A stretch of DNA of 64,000 bases from Pseudoteredinibacter isoporae (GCF_011602085.1 NZ_JAAONY010000002.1:1054001-1118000), one strand, 5' to 3'; shown: positions 8,692 through 18,043, counted from the first letter of the stretch. Translations and numbers: made by a program. Notes: a model not told the origin generated them from the sequence alone.

Positions 8692-9695
8692 GTAGCTCCA
8701 GACGTCGTGATCGCCAAGGTGAAGATTTTAATGTCTCGTTTCTGGACGTTATATGCTGCGGCTTTGGTGCCATTGTTCTCCTACTGATGATTACCAAGAC
8801 CTCGTTGCCCGGCGCGCTGGAAGTCAGCGAAGTTCAGCAGCAGGGGCAATTGAAAAAGCTGCAACAGGAACTCTTCGAGATTCGCGGTGAAACCCGCATT
8901 TTAAATCGAGATTTGAACGCCAAAACCGAACAACTGGATGAAGAAACTCTTCGTCTTGCGATTTTAAAATCCAGACGCCAAAAACTGGAAAGTGAGTTAG
9001 TGGAACTGGCCAACGCATCCGCCGCCGACGATAAAATTCGCGCTCGCCTGGAACTGGCCCGTCAGGATCTTAACGAGGAAATGGAACGCCTCCTCGGTCG
9101 CGACCATCAATCCAAAAACAGTCTGGTCGGTGGTATTCCGGTCGACAGCGAATACATTATTTTTATCATCGACACCTCAGGCAGTATGTACAATTACGCC
9201 TGGCCGCGAGTCATTGACGAACTGATTGCCACCCTGAATATTTACCCCAAAGTCAAAGGCATTCAGGTGATGAACGATATGGGCAATTATATGTTCAGCA
9301 GCTATCGCGGCCAGTGGATTCCCGATTCCCCTTCCCGTCGCAAAGCGATTATCAAACGGTTGCGAAGCTGGAACCCATTCAGTAATTCCAGCCCTGTCGA
9401 AGGTATTCAAAATGCCATTCGTCGGTATTATGCCCAAGATAAGAAAATCAGTTTGTATGTTTTCGGAGATGATTTTTCCGGTGGTTCGATCCGCCGGGTG
9501 CTCAAAACCGTAGAAAGACTGAATGCCGGCGACAGCACGGGTGAACGTCGTGTACGCATCCACGCTGTGGGCTTCCCGGTGCTGTTTAGCCAGCCAGTCA
9601 GCGAGCAACAAAGTGCCTATCGTTTTGCAGCCCTGATGCGCGCCCTGAGTTATGAGAACGGAGGCACTTTTGTAGGTCTAAACGATTATCGATAA
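8688..9695 (+). CDS. vWA-domain protein with TolR/ExbD-like membrane helix (second copy)
   Basis: A 335-residue paralogue of the preceding protein; the ATG at 8688 overlaps its stop codon (ATGA), so the two are translationally coupled. The helix FNVSFLDVICCGFGAIVLLL keeps Asn15 and Asp20 in the same register. A coiled coil (about 50-137) follows, then a vWA domain with MIDAS DTSGS at 162-166. Outside the helix and MIDAS the two copies are clearly diverged. Two different Asp-carrying subunits next to one channel gene suggest a heterodimer in the pore, as opposed to the homodimer of TolR or MotB. Metal binding is expected from the intact motif but not shown. Confidence 0.85.
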   Translation: MSSSRRRDRQGEDFNVSFLDVICCGFGAIVLLLMITKTSLPGALEVSEVQQQGQLKKLQQELFEIRGETRILNRDLNAKTEQLDEETLRLAILKSRRQKLESELVELANASAADDKIRARLELARQDLNEEMERLLGRDHQSKNSLVGGIPVDSEYIIFIIDTSGSMYNYAWPRVIDELIATLNIYPKVKGIQVMNDMGNYMFSSYRGQWIPDSPSRRKAIIKRLRSWNPFSNSSPVEGIQNAIRRYYAQDKKISLYVFGDDFSGGSIRRVLKTVERLNAGDSTGERRVRIHAVGFPVLFSQPVSEQQSAYRFAALMRALSYENGGTFVGLNDYR

Positions 9696-9815
9696 CTCTG
9701 TAACAAAGTCGAAACAAGATTCAAAATAACAATAACAAAGCCAGACAAGAAAAATGAATTGTGCTATTAATAGAGCAAAGGAAGGGTATCTCTATATGGT
9801 GGAGCAGAGTGATTC

Positions 9816-10553
9816 ATGAAGTCCAATAGTGCCGTACCCATACTGTGCCTTCTTAGCCTTGCGCTAACGGCCTGTAACAGTCAATTGACCGTCAAGGGGC
9901 AGTTCCCAAGCCCTTTGTCCAGCCCTATGCCTCTGCACGCTGCAGCCCATTACAGCCCGGAGCTGCTCGCGCATAACTATACGGAAAGCAGCGACGACCG
10001 GGACAAATGGGAAATCCAGACCGGTTCTGCACAGCAAGCATTCTTCGACACTCTGCTTCCCGCCCTCTTTCAGCAATGGGCCGGACAAAGTCCCGACCCG
10101 GAATCGGAATCATTTCAGCTTCCCGGTGTCGATATTGTTATCAAGCCGAACCTGAGCGATTTTCAATACAGCTTGCCACGGGAATCACGCAGCAAAATTT
10201 TTGAAGTCTGGATGAAATACAACATGCAGCTGTATCAAGGTGATGGGCAGCTGCTGGCCGACTGGTTTGTTACCGCCTACGGCAAAACGCCTTCCGGATT
10301 TATGCAATCCGATGAGGATGCCATGAATGAAGCGATTGTTGTTGCCTTACGTGACCTGGGTGCCAACCTCACCTTGAATTTCGCACGTGTTCCAGAACTG
10401 CGAGACTGGATGGAACGACGAAATAACCCCTCCGCTGAATTTACGCCACGCACACCGGAAGAAACAACTCTCAAAAAAGAAGCTGCACATGAACTCCCGG
10501 AACCAAAGGAAAAAGAATTAAAGAAAGAGGAGGCAAAACATGAAAACTCCTAA
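9816..10553 (+). CDS. Lipoprotein, unknown family, charged C-terminal tail
   Basis: A 245-residue protein with lipobox LTAC (Cys20). The globular part (about 30-205) is mixed alpha/beta, with a strand pair near DIVIKPNLSDFQY and a segment of alternating strands like small outer-membrane assembly lipoproteins. The tail after residue 205 is very rich in Lys/Glu (EKELKKEEAKHE). A GGAG lies upstream of the ATG. The end overlaps the next lipoprotein gene by 14 bases, so both are probably made together. Family not recognised. Context suggests an outer-membrane or inner-membrane anchored partner of the channel/vWA complex. Confidence 0.7.
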   Translation: MKSNSAVPILCLLSLALTACNSQLTVKGQFPSPLSSPMPLHAAAHYSPELLAHNYTESSDDRDKWEIQTGSAQQAFFDTLLPALFQQWAGQSPDPESESFQLPGVDIVIKPNLSDFQYSLPRESRSKIFEVWMKYNMQLYQGDGQLLADWFVTAYGKTPSGFMQSDEDAMNEAIVVALRDLGANLTLNFARVPELRDWMERRNNPSAEFTPRTPEETTLKKEAAHELPEPKEKELKKEEAKHENS

Positions 10554-11217
10554 GCTTTTTATCACGCTGTTTTCCTTTGCCGCCTTGAGTGCCTGCACCT
10601 CAGTAACCATCGACGAATACCAGAACGCCCAAGCGGAACTCGGTAACAACGATCGCATTGTGGTACTCGGAAGACGCCACTCTCCCGAGTACGAAACCGA
10701 ACCCGATTTGATCAGCTGCGTGGCCAAAACCATCGCATCCAACAACAGCGGTGTGACGGTGATACCCGAGAAACAATTTGTCGACGAACTCTATCCCTGG
10801 TTTGAACCGCGCATGGCGCCCATGCAACCCAAGCGTCTGGCTACACTCATTAAAGAACCCAAATTGAAAGAAAAAATTAATGATTTTAATTTGCGCTATC
10901 TGGTCTGGGTCGATGGCAACACCCAAACCACCAACTCCAGTGGTTCCGTAGGATGCGCCATTGGCCCGGGTGGTGGCGGTTGTTTCGGTTTTGGCAGCTG
11001 GGATGAAAAATCCGATTACGAGGCCTCAGTCTGGGACTATCAAAAGCAGAGCCTTGTGGCCAAAGTCAGCGCCGATGCCAAAGGCACCAGCTACATGCCA
11101 GCACTGGTGGTTCCCATTCCCTTGCTAGCCCGAGTCCAGAGCAATGCCTGTAAAGGTTTGGGGTCCCAGTTACGAGAAATCTTTATTTCCGGTTCACCGG
11201 GCGACGCACAGGAGTAA
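10540..11217 (+). CDS. Lipoprotein with Gly-rich loop
   Basis: A 225-residue protein with lipobox LSAC (Cys19) and a strong ribosome site (GAGGAGG) inside the end of the previous gene. It has a nucleotide-binding-like beta/alpha start (DRIVVLGRRHS) typical of periplasmic lipoprotein folds, a Gly-rich cysteine-containing loop near residues 138-150 (CAIGPGGGGCFGFG), and then a strand-rich part ending with an aliphatic segment (MPALVVPIPLLARVQ). The two Cys flanking the Gly run might form a disulfide. The M48 protease gene begins 5 bases after its stop. No family name can be given. Confidence 0.7.
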   Translation: MKTPKLFITLFSFAALSACTSVTIDEYQNAQAELGNNDRIVVLGRRHSPEYETEPDLISCVAKTIASNNSGVTVIPEKQFVDELYPWFEPRMAPMQPKRLATLIKEPKLKEKINDFNLRYLVWVDGNTQTTNSSGSVGCAIGPGGGGCFGFGSWDEKSDYEASVWDYQKQSLVAKVSADAKGTSYMPALVVPIPLLARVQSNACKGLGSQLREIFISGSPGDAQE

Positions 11218-11222
11218 AACCG

Positions 11223-12707
11223 ATGCTCAATACGATGTACAAAAAAATCGGTCTTGGTCTGGCGATCAGCTGTGGAATGCTTCAACTCTCTTCCTGCTCT
11301 GTAAATCCCGCCACTGGCTCAGCCGATGTGGTGTTCAGTTCGGAAGCCAGCGAAATTAAAAAAGGCCGTGAAGCCCACGAAAAAATTCTGGAATCCACGC
11401 CGCTGTATCAGGACGAGAAACTTAATGCCTATGTGAATGGCATTGGCCAAAAGCTTGCGGCAGTGAGTGACCGACCCGATATTGAATACCAGTTCTTTAT
11501 TGTCGACAGCCCTCAGGTGAACGCCTTTGCCCTGCCCGGTGGGTATATCTATATCAATCGCGGCTTGATCGCCTTTTTGGAAAACGAAGCCCAACTGGCC
11601 GCCATTCTCGGTCATGAAATCGCCCACGTTACCGCTCGCCATGCAATCCGTCAGGAAAGCGCCAAAGCCGGCGCCAAGACACTGTCGATCGTGTCGGCTA
11701 TATTGACCGGCAGCGCGGAAGTGGGAGAAGCCGCCGGGCTTTACGCTACTGCAGCGGTGAGCGGATATGGTCGGGACATGGAGCTGGAAGCCGATGGCTT
11801 TGGCGCCAAGTATCTCAGTGCAGCGGGCTACCCGGCCAAAGCCATGTTCGAGGTGATTGGCATTCTGAAAGACCATGAGGTCTACCAAAAGAGGCAGGCC
11901 CGTGCTTCCGGACGCAAGGCCGTTTCCTATCACGGAGTATTCTCGACCCACCCGCGCAGCGACAAACGATTGCAGAAACTCATCAACACGGCGAACGCCG
12001 ACGAAGGTGAGAGCAATACTGCGGAGTTTCGCAAGGCGATAAACGGGATGGTCTTCGGCAATAACAGCGAAGCAACCGTTGGCAGCACCGCTCAGGCCAG
12101 TGCCGAATCGGAAGAAAAACCCAAAGAACAGCGTTATCGCCACAGCAGCCTGGGTTTCAGCTTTGCCTATCCCGATGGCTGGACCGTGCAACAACAGAGC
12201 AAGAAAATCGAAGTAAAGGATGAGAACGGCGTAAGTCAGCTCAGCATCGGTTTGCAGCGCAATAAAGGCCAGGATATCGAAGGCTGGTTGCGCCAGCATT
12301 TCAAGGTCAAACTGCTGCGCCAATCCGAGCCTCTGTATTTAAAAGGCCTCTCCGGCCACAGTGGCATTATCGACGAAGCCTCAAAGGGCCAACAGCGTAT
12401 TGCCGCGATCAGTAGAGGTAGCTTGGTCTACACCCTCAGCAGTGCCTGGCAGTCGCCCAAGCTGAGCGCTGAGCAAGATAAAGAAGTCATGGATATCATC
12501 ACCAGCTTCCGACCGGAACGCCGCCAGAGAGCCAGCCAGCCCAATAAGACCCTGCATTTTGTTAAGGCCAACAGCCGCACCCGATTTGACGATCTCGCAC
12601 GACAGGCTCGCCTGGGACGCAACGGTGCCGACCTTCTGCGGATCATCAATGGCTACTATCCCTCCGGCGAGCCTCGCCCGGGAGACGTTATAAAAATTAT
12701 TCAGTAG
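11223..12707 (+). CDS. M48 family metalloprotease lipoprotein (BepA/LoiP-like)
   Basis: A 494-residue periplasmic protease. Lipobox LSSC places lipidation at Cys25. The zinc motif HEIAH is at 131-135 and the third ligand is the Glu of EADGFGA near residue 189. Two further domains follow: a PsbP-like beta domain (RYRHSSLGFSFAYPDGW, about 300-430) and a C-terminal LysM-like segment (FDDLARQARLGRNGADLL ... RPGDVIKII). Enzymes of this group trim or clear misfolded outer-membrane proteins. AGGAG lies 8 bases upstream of the ATG and the gap to the preceding lipoprotein is 5 bases, so it is probably the last gene of the envelope operon and may mature one of its products. Confidence 0.88.
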   Translation: MLNTMYKKIGLGLAISCGMLQLSSCSVNPATGSADVVFSSEASEIKKGREAHEKILESTPLYQDEKLNAYVNGIGQKLAAVSDRPDIEYQFFIVDSPQVNAFALPGGYIYINRGLIAFLENEAQLAAILGHEIAHVTARHAIRQESAKAGAKTLSIVSAILTGSAEVGEAAGLYATAAVSGYGRDMELEADGFGAKYLSAAGYPAKAMFEVIGILKDHEVYQKRQARASGRKAVSYHGVFSTHPRSDKRLQKLINTANADEGESNTAEFRKAINGMVFGNNSEATVGSTAQASAESEEKPKEQRYRHSSLGFSFAYPDGWTVQQQSKKIEVKDENGVSQLSIGLQRNKGQDIEGWLRQHFKVKLLRQSEPLYLKGLSGHSGIIDEASKGQQRIAAISRGSLVYTLSSAWQSPKLSAEQDKEVMDIITSFRPERRQRASQPNKTLHFVKANSRTRFDDLARQARLGRNGADLLRIINGYYPSGEPRPGDVIKIIQ

Positions 12708-12746
12708 CGGCGTATCTGCACAGCTGAAAACCCCTCTGAGGAAAGC

Positions 12747-12772
12747 GGCGCAAAATGTAAAACTTTTGCGCC
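12747..12772 (+). terminator. Hairpin after the M48 gene
   Basis: Perfect 9-bp stem GGCGCAAAA/TTTTGCGCC with an 8-base loop, 40 bases past the stop of the M48 gene. It has no separate T-run, so termination is likely but not certain. It fits the end of the envelope operon. Confidence 0.4.
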
Positions 12773-12904
12773 CTGCCATGCTGGCATCAAACAAGTGTTT
12801 GAATTTATACTTGAGCCCACACTCCCCAAGGGCAGAATAAAGTGCGAGACTCAAGCTGACCTGGGACCAACAAGCCTTACGAACACAATAAAATGGAGCA
12901 CCCC

Positions 12905-14533
12905 ATGCAAAGCACGATGATGAATATGCCCCTGAACATTACCTCGGTGATGAACTTTGCGGATAAGGTTTATCCCAATGTTGAGGTCGTGTCGATAACG
13001 GCGGACAACCCCCGCCACCGCTACACCTATAAAGACGCTTTCGCCCGCGTGCGCAAGCTGGCCAATGCCCTGGCCAAACTCGGCGCCAAGCAAGGCGATG
13101 TGATTGGTACCCTGGCCTGGAACGACTATCGCCATCTTGAGCTGTACTACGCCATCTCCTGTTCGGGCATGGTCTGCCACACCGTTAACCCACGCCTGTT
13201 TGATGAGCAGATCGACTACATCATCAACCATGCTGAAGATCAGTGGGTGTTTATCGATGTGGCCTTTGTCGGCACTTTAGAACGCCTGCAAGACAAGCTG
13301 TCCGGTGTAAAAGGCTATGTCATCCTGACCGATGAAGCCCATATGCCGGAAACCAGTCTGAACAACGTGCACTGCTACGAAACTCTATTGGCTGGTGAAT
13401 CCGATCAGTTCGATTGGCCCGAACTGGATGAAAATTCCGCTTCCGCTATCTGCTACACCTCCGGCACCACCGGTAATCCAAAGGGTGTGGTGTACAGCCA
13501 CCGCTCCACCATCCTGCACTGCTACGCCAGCTCACTGCCCGATGCCTTCGGCCTGTCGCGCAATGACATCACCATGCCGATTGTTCCCATGTTCCATGTG
13601 AACGGCTGGGGTCTGGTCTACTCCGCACCAATGAGTGGCGTGAAGCTGGTGATGCCTGGCCCGAAAATGGGTGATGGCGAAACCCTGTGCGAACTGATCA
13701 ACTCTGAAAAGATTACCTGTTCTGCGGGCGTCCCCACCGTATGGTTGGCCTTGCTGCAATACCTGGAAAAAAGCGGCAAAACCATCGACACCCTGAATCG
13801 CGTAACCGTAGGCGGCTCGGCCTGCCCGCTGTCAATTTTCGACGCCTTCCGAGACAACTACAACGTCATCGTGCAGCACGCCTGGGGCATGACGGAAATG
13901 AGCCCTCTGGGCACCTATAACCGTGTCAACGACGATGCCCATGAGAAGATGAGCAAAGAAGAATTCGACACCCATCGATTGCGCCAGGGACGTCCAATCT
14001 GCGGTGTCGATTTGCGCATTGTCGATGCCGATGGCAAAGAGTTGCCCTGGGACGGTGAATCCTCCGGTGCAGTGCAGGTTCGCGGTCCGTTTATTACCGA
14101 GCGTTACCACAAACTGGATACCGGCGGCGCTGAAGATGGTTGGTTTGAAACCGGCGATGTAGCTTTTATGGATCAGGATTCTCTGATGCAGATTACCGAC
14201 CGCACCAAAGATGTCATCAAGTCCGGAGGCGAGTGGATCTCTTCCATCGAGCTGGAAAACTGTGCGGTTGATCATCCGAAAATTGCCGAAGCGGCCGTGA
14301 TCGGTGTCTCTCACCCCAAATGGACCGAGCGCCCACTGCTGGTCGCCGTAGTGAAAGAAGGCGAAGACATCAGCAAAGAGGAAATGCTCGACTGGTTTGA
14401 CGGCAAAGTCGCGAAGTGGTGGATTCCCGCAGACTGCGTGTTCGTGGATGACCTGCCGCACACCGCTACCGGTAAACTCAGCAAAAAAGATTTGCGCGAC
14501 GACTACCAGAATTTCCAGTGGAGCGATGTCTGA
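12905..14533 (+). CDS. Acyl-CoA synthetase (medium/long-chain fatty acid--CoA ligase type)
   Basis: The ATG at 12905 is chosen because GGAG (12895-12898) lies 6 bases upstream; the product has 542 residues, usual for the ANL family. It activates a carboxylic acid with ATP to an acyl-adenylate and then a CoA thioester in the cytoplasm. Visible motifs: P-loop [17 protein letters not shown], the motif [10 protein letters not shown], the hinge region [12 protein letters not shown] with [16 protein letters not shown], and the C-terminal catalytic Lys in [11 protein letters not shown]. The acid is unknown; relatives act on medium or long-chain fatty acids or on DMSP. It stands alone, ending in a good terminator. 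Confidence 0.88.
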   Translation: MQSTMMNMPLNITSVMNFADKVYPNVEVVSITADNPRHRYTYKDAFARVRKLANALAKLGAKQGDVIGTLAWNDYRHLELYYAISCSGMVCHTVNPRLFDEQIDYIINHAEDQWVFIDVAFVGTLERLQDKLSGVKGYVILTDEAHMPETSLNNVHCYETLLAGESDQFDWPELDENSASAICYTSGTTGNPKGVVYSHRSTILHCYASSLPDAFGLSRNDITMPIVPMFHVNGWGLVYSAPMSGVKLVMPGPKMGDGETLCELINSEKITCSAGVPTVWLALLQYLEKSGKTIDTLNRVTVGGSACPLSIFDAFRDNYNVIVQHAWGMTEMSPLGTYNRVNDDAHEKMSKEEFDTHRLRQGRPICGVDLRIVDADGKELPWDGESSGAVQVRGPFITERYHKLDTGGAEDGWFETGDVAFMDQDSLMQITDRTKDVIKSGGEWISSIELENCAVDHPKIAEAAVIGVSHPKWTERPLLVAVVKEGEDISKEEMLDWFDGKVAKWWIPADCVFVDDLPHTATGKLSKKDLRDDYQNFQWSDV

Positions 14534-14571
14534 GTTTTTGAAAAACAGGCTTTCAGCCAGCACAAGCAACA

Positions 14572-14596
14572 ACGGGGCCATGCGGCCCGTTTTTTA
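14572..14596 (+). terminator. Rho-independent terminator after the acyl-CoA ligase
   Basis: Stem ACGGGGCC/GGCCCGT with a short loop, followed by a run of six T, about 40 bases after the ligase stop codon. Confidence 0.8.
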
Positions 14597-14649
14597 TGTC
14601 TAAGGTTTTTATACCCGATCAACGATTGTGGCTCTAGCGCGCCCATGGA

Positions 14650-14973
14650 TTGAAAAAAAACTCAGTTCGTTTACATTGGCTAAAAGCTGAACAAGAACGA
14701 GGCAGGCCTTTGGCCCAGACGAAGATACAATGGCATAAATTTCGGGTGATCGGTGTGGTCGAGCAAGGTCAGGGACTGCCCGGCGCCAGACATATCCAAC
14801 AGAGTGACTCGCGCTGGTATGCGCTGTACTCCCTCGACCTTGAGCCCAGTATTCAGCTGAAAGTACCAGCCCAACTTATCGAAGAAAAAGCCCGCCTCGA
14901 AGGCGCCGTTGTTGAGGCCGCGTATGAAAATGGTCAGTTACGCGGCCGTTTTGTGTTGCCGGTCAACGCTTAA
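14650..14973 (+). CDS. Small hypothetical protein
   Basis: A 107-residue frame that begins with TTG (no in-frame ATG is available), so the start is unsure. The protein is soluble, with no signal peptide or membrane helix, and has the look of a small beta-rich domain (FRVIGVVEQGQGLPG, RWYALYSLDLEPSIQLKV). It lies after the ligase terminator and its stop overlaps the stop of the convergent monooxygenase gene by 4 bases. No family is recognised. Real coding is supported by a clean frame and balanced composition, but by nothing stronger. Confidence 0.45.
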   Translation: MKKNSVRLHWLKAEQERGRPLAQTKIQWHKFRVIGVVEQGQGLPGARHIQQSDSRWYALYSLDLEPSIQLKVPAQLIEEKARLEGAVVEAAYENGQLRGRFVLPVNA

Positions 14974-16175
14974 GCCCAATTCCCCGCCACGTCCACCTGA
15001 TTCGGCTCCATAAACCAGGGATAGTAATCACGCGGATCATCAAAGCCATTCACAAAGCGCTGCGCCAGAGCCTCGTCCTCGCCACAAGCCGCTAAAACCT
15101 GAACCATTTTTTCTGTCGGTGGCAACAGCAAGGCGTTTGTCCAGGACACTACCCACTGGGCGTAGCTCCAGTATTTATCAAACGTTTTTAACATCCACTT
15201 TTCATCAAAAGCCTGCTCTCCGTGGGCGAGAATACTGGCCAGATGAACAGCGACACATTTGCTCGCATTATTCGACCCCTGACCGGTAATTGGATCGTTC
15301 AAACAAACCGTGTCAGCAATGCCGTAGGCGATACCACCTGAAGGCAAACGCCCAATCGGGTTTCGGATGGTTGGAGGAAAACGTCCGGCAAGAATACCGT
15401 TGTCGTCGGTAAGCTCGATATCCTTGATGCGCTCTAAATCCCCAGGCACAAACTCAGCAATAATATCTTTACTCACCTGTAAATGTTGATCAGGCGAATC
15501 TACCCCTTGCCAACAATCCATTGGACCACCGGGCACACCTTCAAAAACCATAATGTCACAAGGACCCGATGTAGTCAGTGCCGGGAAGGTAAAATATTCA
15601 CCGACACCGGGAATCAAATTGAAATCCACAGCGGAAAAATCGTCACGGGGTTTCATGCCTTTTACATAGGTCAGGCCCAGGGCTCGCATGGGTTTATCAA
15701 AACTGGAACGCTGTTGATCGCGGTTAAACATTTTTCCAATATCACCTTTGCCGGACGCAACCATAAGCAGGTCACATTCTTTCGACAGGCGATCCAGATC
15801 ATTCACGTCCACCTCCTGAATAACCAACTCACCGCCTTGTTCTTCAAAGGCTTTCATCCAGACCGGCATTTTCACTCGCTGGTCGACAGACTGCGCAGGT
15901 TTATCCAAACGATGCTGCCATGCGATGGGCGTATCCTTGATTTTAAAACCGATGCCATCCACCCAGGGACAATCCTGATCGAAATAATTGAGATGTAAAT
16001 CGCGTTCGTTTTGCAAGGCCATATCAAACATGCATTGGCTCGACAAAACCCGGCCCTGCGCAACTTCTTCGGCTGTCTTATTGGTGATGACTTTCACCTC
16101 ATAGCCGTTTTGCAAAAGGCCAATGCCCAGCTGCAGACCACTCTGCCCTGCACCAATGATCGTTATTTTTCTCAT
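14970..16175 (-). CDS. Styrene/indole monooxygenase-like FAD protein (StyA family)
   Basis: A 401-residue FAD-dependent monooxygenase of the two-component group E type. It opens with the dinucleotide-binding motif IGAGQSGLQLGIGL, has the StyA-like segments GRVLSSQCMFDMALQNERDL, VASGKGDIGKMF and the late FAD motif NDPITGQGSNNASK, and keeps the C-terminal helix with RFVNGFDDPRDYYPWF. StyA epoxidises styrene or indole using FADH2 from a separate flavin reductase. No adjacent StyB is present, but a flavin reductase gene lies about 5 kb away (21020-21985, same strand). Substrate unknown. Divergent from the FAD oxidoreductase at 16402. Confidence 0.85.
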   Translation of the reverse strand: MRKITIIGAGQSGLQLGIGLLQNGYEVKVITNKTAEEVAQGRVLSSQCMFDMALQNERDLHLNYFDQDCPWVDGIGFKIKDTPIAWQHRLDKPAQSVDQRVKMPVWMKAFEEQGGELVIQEVDVNDLDRLSKECDLLMVASGKGDIGKMFNRDQQRSSFDKPMRALGLTYVKGMKPRDDFSAVDFNLIPGVGEYFTFPALTTSGPCDIMVFEGVPGGPMDCWQGVDSPDQHLQVSKDIIAEFVPGDLERIKDIELTDDNGILAGRFPPTIRNPIGRLPSGGIAYGIADTVCLNDPITGQGSNNASKCVAVHLASILAHGEQAFDEKWMLKTFDKYWSYAQWVVSWTNALLLPPTEKMVQVLAACGEDEALAQRFVNGFDDPRDYYPWFMEPNQVDVAGNWA

Positions 16176-16274
16176 CGCTATTTCCTCTGTTATTCAACGC
16201 CGAGTCGATTAAAAAATGACTCAGTAGCTGTTCATGTTTTTTATTTAACGTGGCCCAAGTCGGGAAAACTATGC

Positions 16275-16288
16275 GCCCTGCGCAGGGC
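16275..16288. promoter_or_regulatory. 14-bp palindrome between divergent flavoenzyme genes
   Basis: GCCCTGCGCAGGGC is a perfect palindrome in the 226-base gap between the StyA-like gene (-) and the FAD oxidoreductase gene (+). Its place fits a shared operator; no regulator is known for it. Confidence 0.3.
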
Positions 16289-16401
16289 CTGTACAGACCG
16301 CGCATAAATCCCGATTCCAGCTTAAATATCGGTTCTTAATTCCGGTGCGCATAGGTATGTTAAACGGCAGAGAATAACGACAACGAATGAGGAAACTTTC
16401 T

Positions 16402-17982
16402 ATGCACAGCAGTGATTACATCATCATTGGCAGTGGCATGAATTCATTGGTGTGTGCTGCCCTGTTGGCCAAAGCCGGACATAAAGTTACAGTTCTGGAA
16501 CGTAATGACCATCTGGGTGGCTGCATTAAAACCGAAGAAATCAGCCTGCCTGGTTTTAAACATGAAGTGTTTTCCGCGGTGCATCCACTGGTGGTTTCCT
16601 CACCGGCCTATGCCGAGCTTGGGGAAGATCTACACCGCCTGGGCTTGGAATACTGCAACAATGACAGCCCAACGGGTGTGGTGCTGCCTGATGGCCAAAG
16701 CCTGGTATTGCACCGAGACCGAAGCCGCAATATTGCCGCCATGAATGCCCTCAGCCCGGGCGATGGCGATCGCTATCAAGCGGCCATGCAAGCTTTGGAA
16801 GAAAAAGCCGAGTTGGTGTTTGGCCTGCTGGGTTCTTCATTGTGGAGTTTTTCAACACTGAAGTTGTTACTGAAATACGGCTGGAAACTGGGCGTACATG
16901 GCATGCTCAACTTCGTTGCTGACGCGATGGCCAACACTCGCAGCTGGCTGGAACGCGATTTCAAATCTCCTGTGTCTCGCGCCATGCTCGCCCCCTGGGT
17001 ACTGCACGCCGGCCTCGGTCCGGAATCGTCCTTCTCAGGATTAATGAATCAGGTGATGGCCTTCAGCATTGAGCAAACGGGTAATCCGGTTGTGAAAGGC
17101 GGCAATCAAGGCATTGTCGATGCCTACAAAGCCCTGATTGAAGAACACGGTGGCCAGCTTATTTCCCGACAGGACGTCCGCCATATCGAATTAAAAAACG
17201 GCAAAGCGAGCAGTGTCTTGTGCAGCAACGGTGATCGTTTTTTTGCGTCAAACGGGGTGATTGCCAATGTCACTCCCACCGCTCTGTATCAACAGCTGCT
17301 CCCCGAAAGTTGTTTGCCCCGCGAAGTCATCGAGCAGGCGGCGGCTTATCGTTATGGCCGCGGCATGATGATGATTCATATCGCAATGGACGAACCCGCT
17401 CAATGGCAGGACCCGGCTATGCAGGAGGTGGTTATGCTTCATGTTACGCCAGGTCTGGATGCCGTTTCTAAAGCCGTGACCGAAGCCGATTGCGGACTGA
17501 TGCCAGACAAGGCTACCATCGTCGTCTGCCAACCTGTCGCGTTGGATCAGAGCCGCGCTCCCGATGGCAAATGGATCTTGTGGATTCAGTTACAGGAAAT
17601 CCCCCAAACCATCAAAGGTGATGTGCGCCGTACGATTTCCTGCCCGGAAGACGGTCAGTGGAATGAAGAGGTTCGTGAAGCTTATGCCGATCGGATTATT
17701 GAGCAGCTCAGCGCCAATATTTTTAACTTAAAATCTGCCATGCTGAAACGTGTGGTTTACTCACCTAAAGATTTAGAAAACGCCAACATCAACTTACTGC
17801 ATGGCGATGCCTATTCCGGCGTTTGCAGCCTGGATCAGTTTTTATTCTGGCGACCTTTAAAAGCCTTGAAGAATCATCAAACACCCGTGAGTAATGTTTA
17901 CCATATCGGCGCATCGACGCACCCTGGGCCGGGCTTGGGTGGCGGCTCCGGTTATCTGCTGGCGAAATCCCTGATTGGCTAA
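16402..17982 (+). CDS. Phytoene desaturase-like FAD/NAD(P)-binding oxidoreductase
   Basis: ATG at 16402 follows GAGGA by 8 bases and is preferred over the ATG at 16387; 526 residues. N-terminal FAD motif IIGSGMNSLVCAALLAKAGH followed by VLERNDHLGGC is typical of the amine oxidase / phytoene desaturase superfamily, close to the PYROXD2 and CrtI/CrtO branch. The C-terminal FAD motif is GASTHPGPGLGGGSGYLLAK. No other carotenoid genes are nearby, so a carotenoid role is not supported. Divergent arrangement with the StyA-like gene suggests a shared oxidative pathway. Substrate unknown. Confidence 0.8.
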   Translation: MHSSDYIIIGSGMNSLVCAALLAKAGHKVTVLERNDHLGGCIKTEEISLPGFKHEVFSAVHPLVVSSPAYAELGEDLHRLGLEYCNNDSPTGVVLPDGQSLVLHRDRSRNIAAMNALSPGDGDRYQAAMQALEEKAELVFGLLGSSLWSFSTLKLLLKYGWKLGVHGMLNFVADAMANTRSWLERDFKSPVSRAMLAPWVLHAGLGPESSFSGLMNQVMAFSIEQTGNPVVKGGNQGIVDAYKALIEEHGGQLISRQDVRHIELKNGKASSVLCSNGDRFFASNGVIANVTPTALYQQLLPESCLPREVIEQAAAYRYGRGMMMIHIAMDEPAQWQDPAMQEVVMLHVTPGLDAVSKAVTEADCGLMPDKATIVVCQPVALDQSRAPDGKWILWIQLQEIPQTIKGDVRRTISCPEDGQWNEEVREAYADRIIEQLSANIFNLKSAMLKRVVYSPKDLENANINLLHGDAYSGVCSLDQFLFWRPLKALKNHQTPVSNVYHIGASTHPGPGLGGGSGYLLAKSLIG

Positions 17983-17990
17983 ACAAAACA

Positions 17991-18011
17991 AAGGGGGCTG
18001 ATTGCCCCCTT
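17991..18011. terminator. Bidirectional terminator between convergent genes
   Basis: Stem AAGGGGGC/GCCCCCTT with loop TGATT between the convergent FAD oxidoreductase and GIN-domain genes. On the - strand it is followed by a T-rich tract, so it mainly serves the GIN gene. Confidence 0.65.
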
Positions 18012-18043
18012 CCCGATCGACTATGCTTTCACTTCCACCTTAT

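Noticed and set aside
6784-9695. Zorya-type anti-phage system
   Set aside because: The channel is similar in kind to ZorA, but ZorB carries an OmpA-like peptidoglycan domain and Zorya has cytoplasmic ZorC/D or ZorE effectors; here the partner has a vWA domain and no nuclease or helicase is present.
11319-12323. Long open frame of 334 codons on the minus strand
   Set aside because: It lies fully inside the M48 protease gene in the opposite direction, whose motifs are clear; the minus frame has no family signature.
16402-17982. Carotenoid biosynthesis gene
   Set aside because: The FAD fold is shared with CrtI, but no crtB, crtE or crtY-like gene is near, so the substrate is left open.
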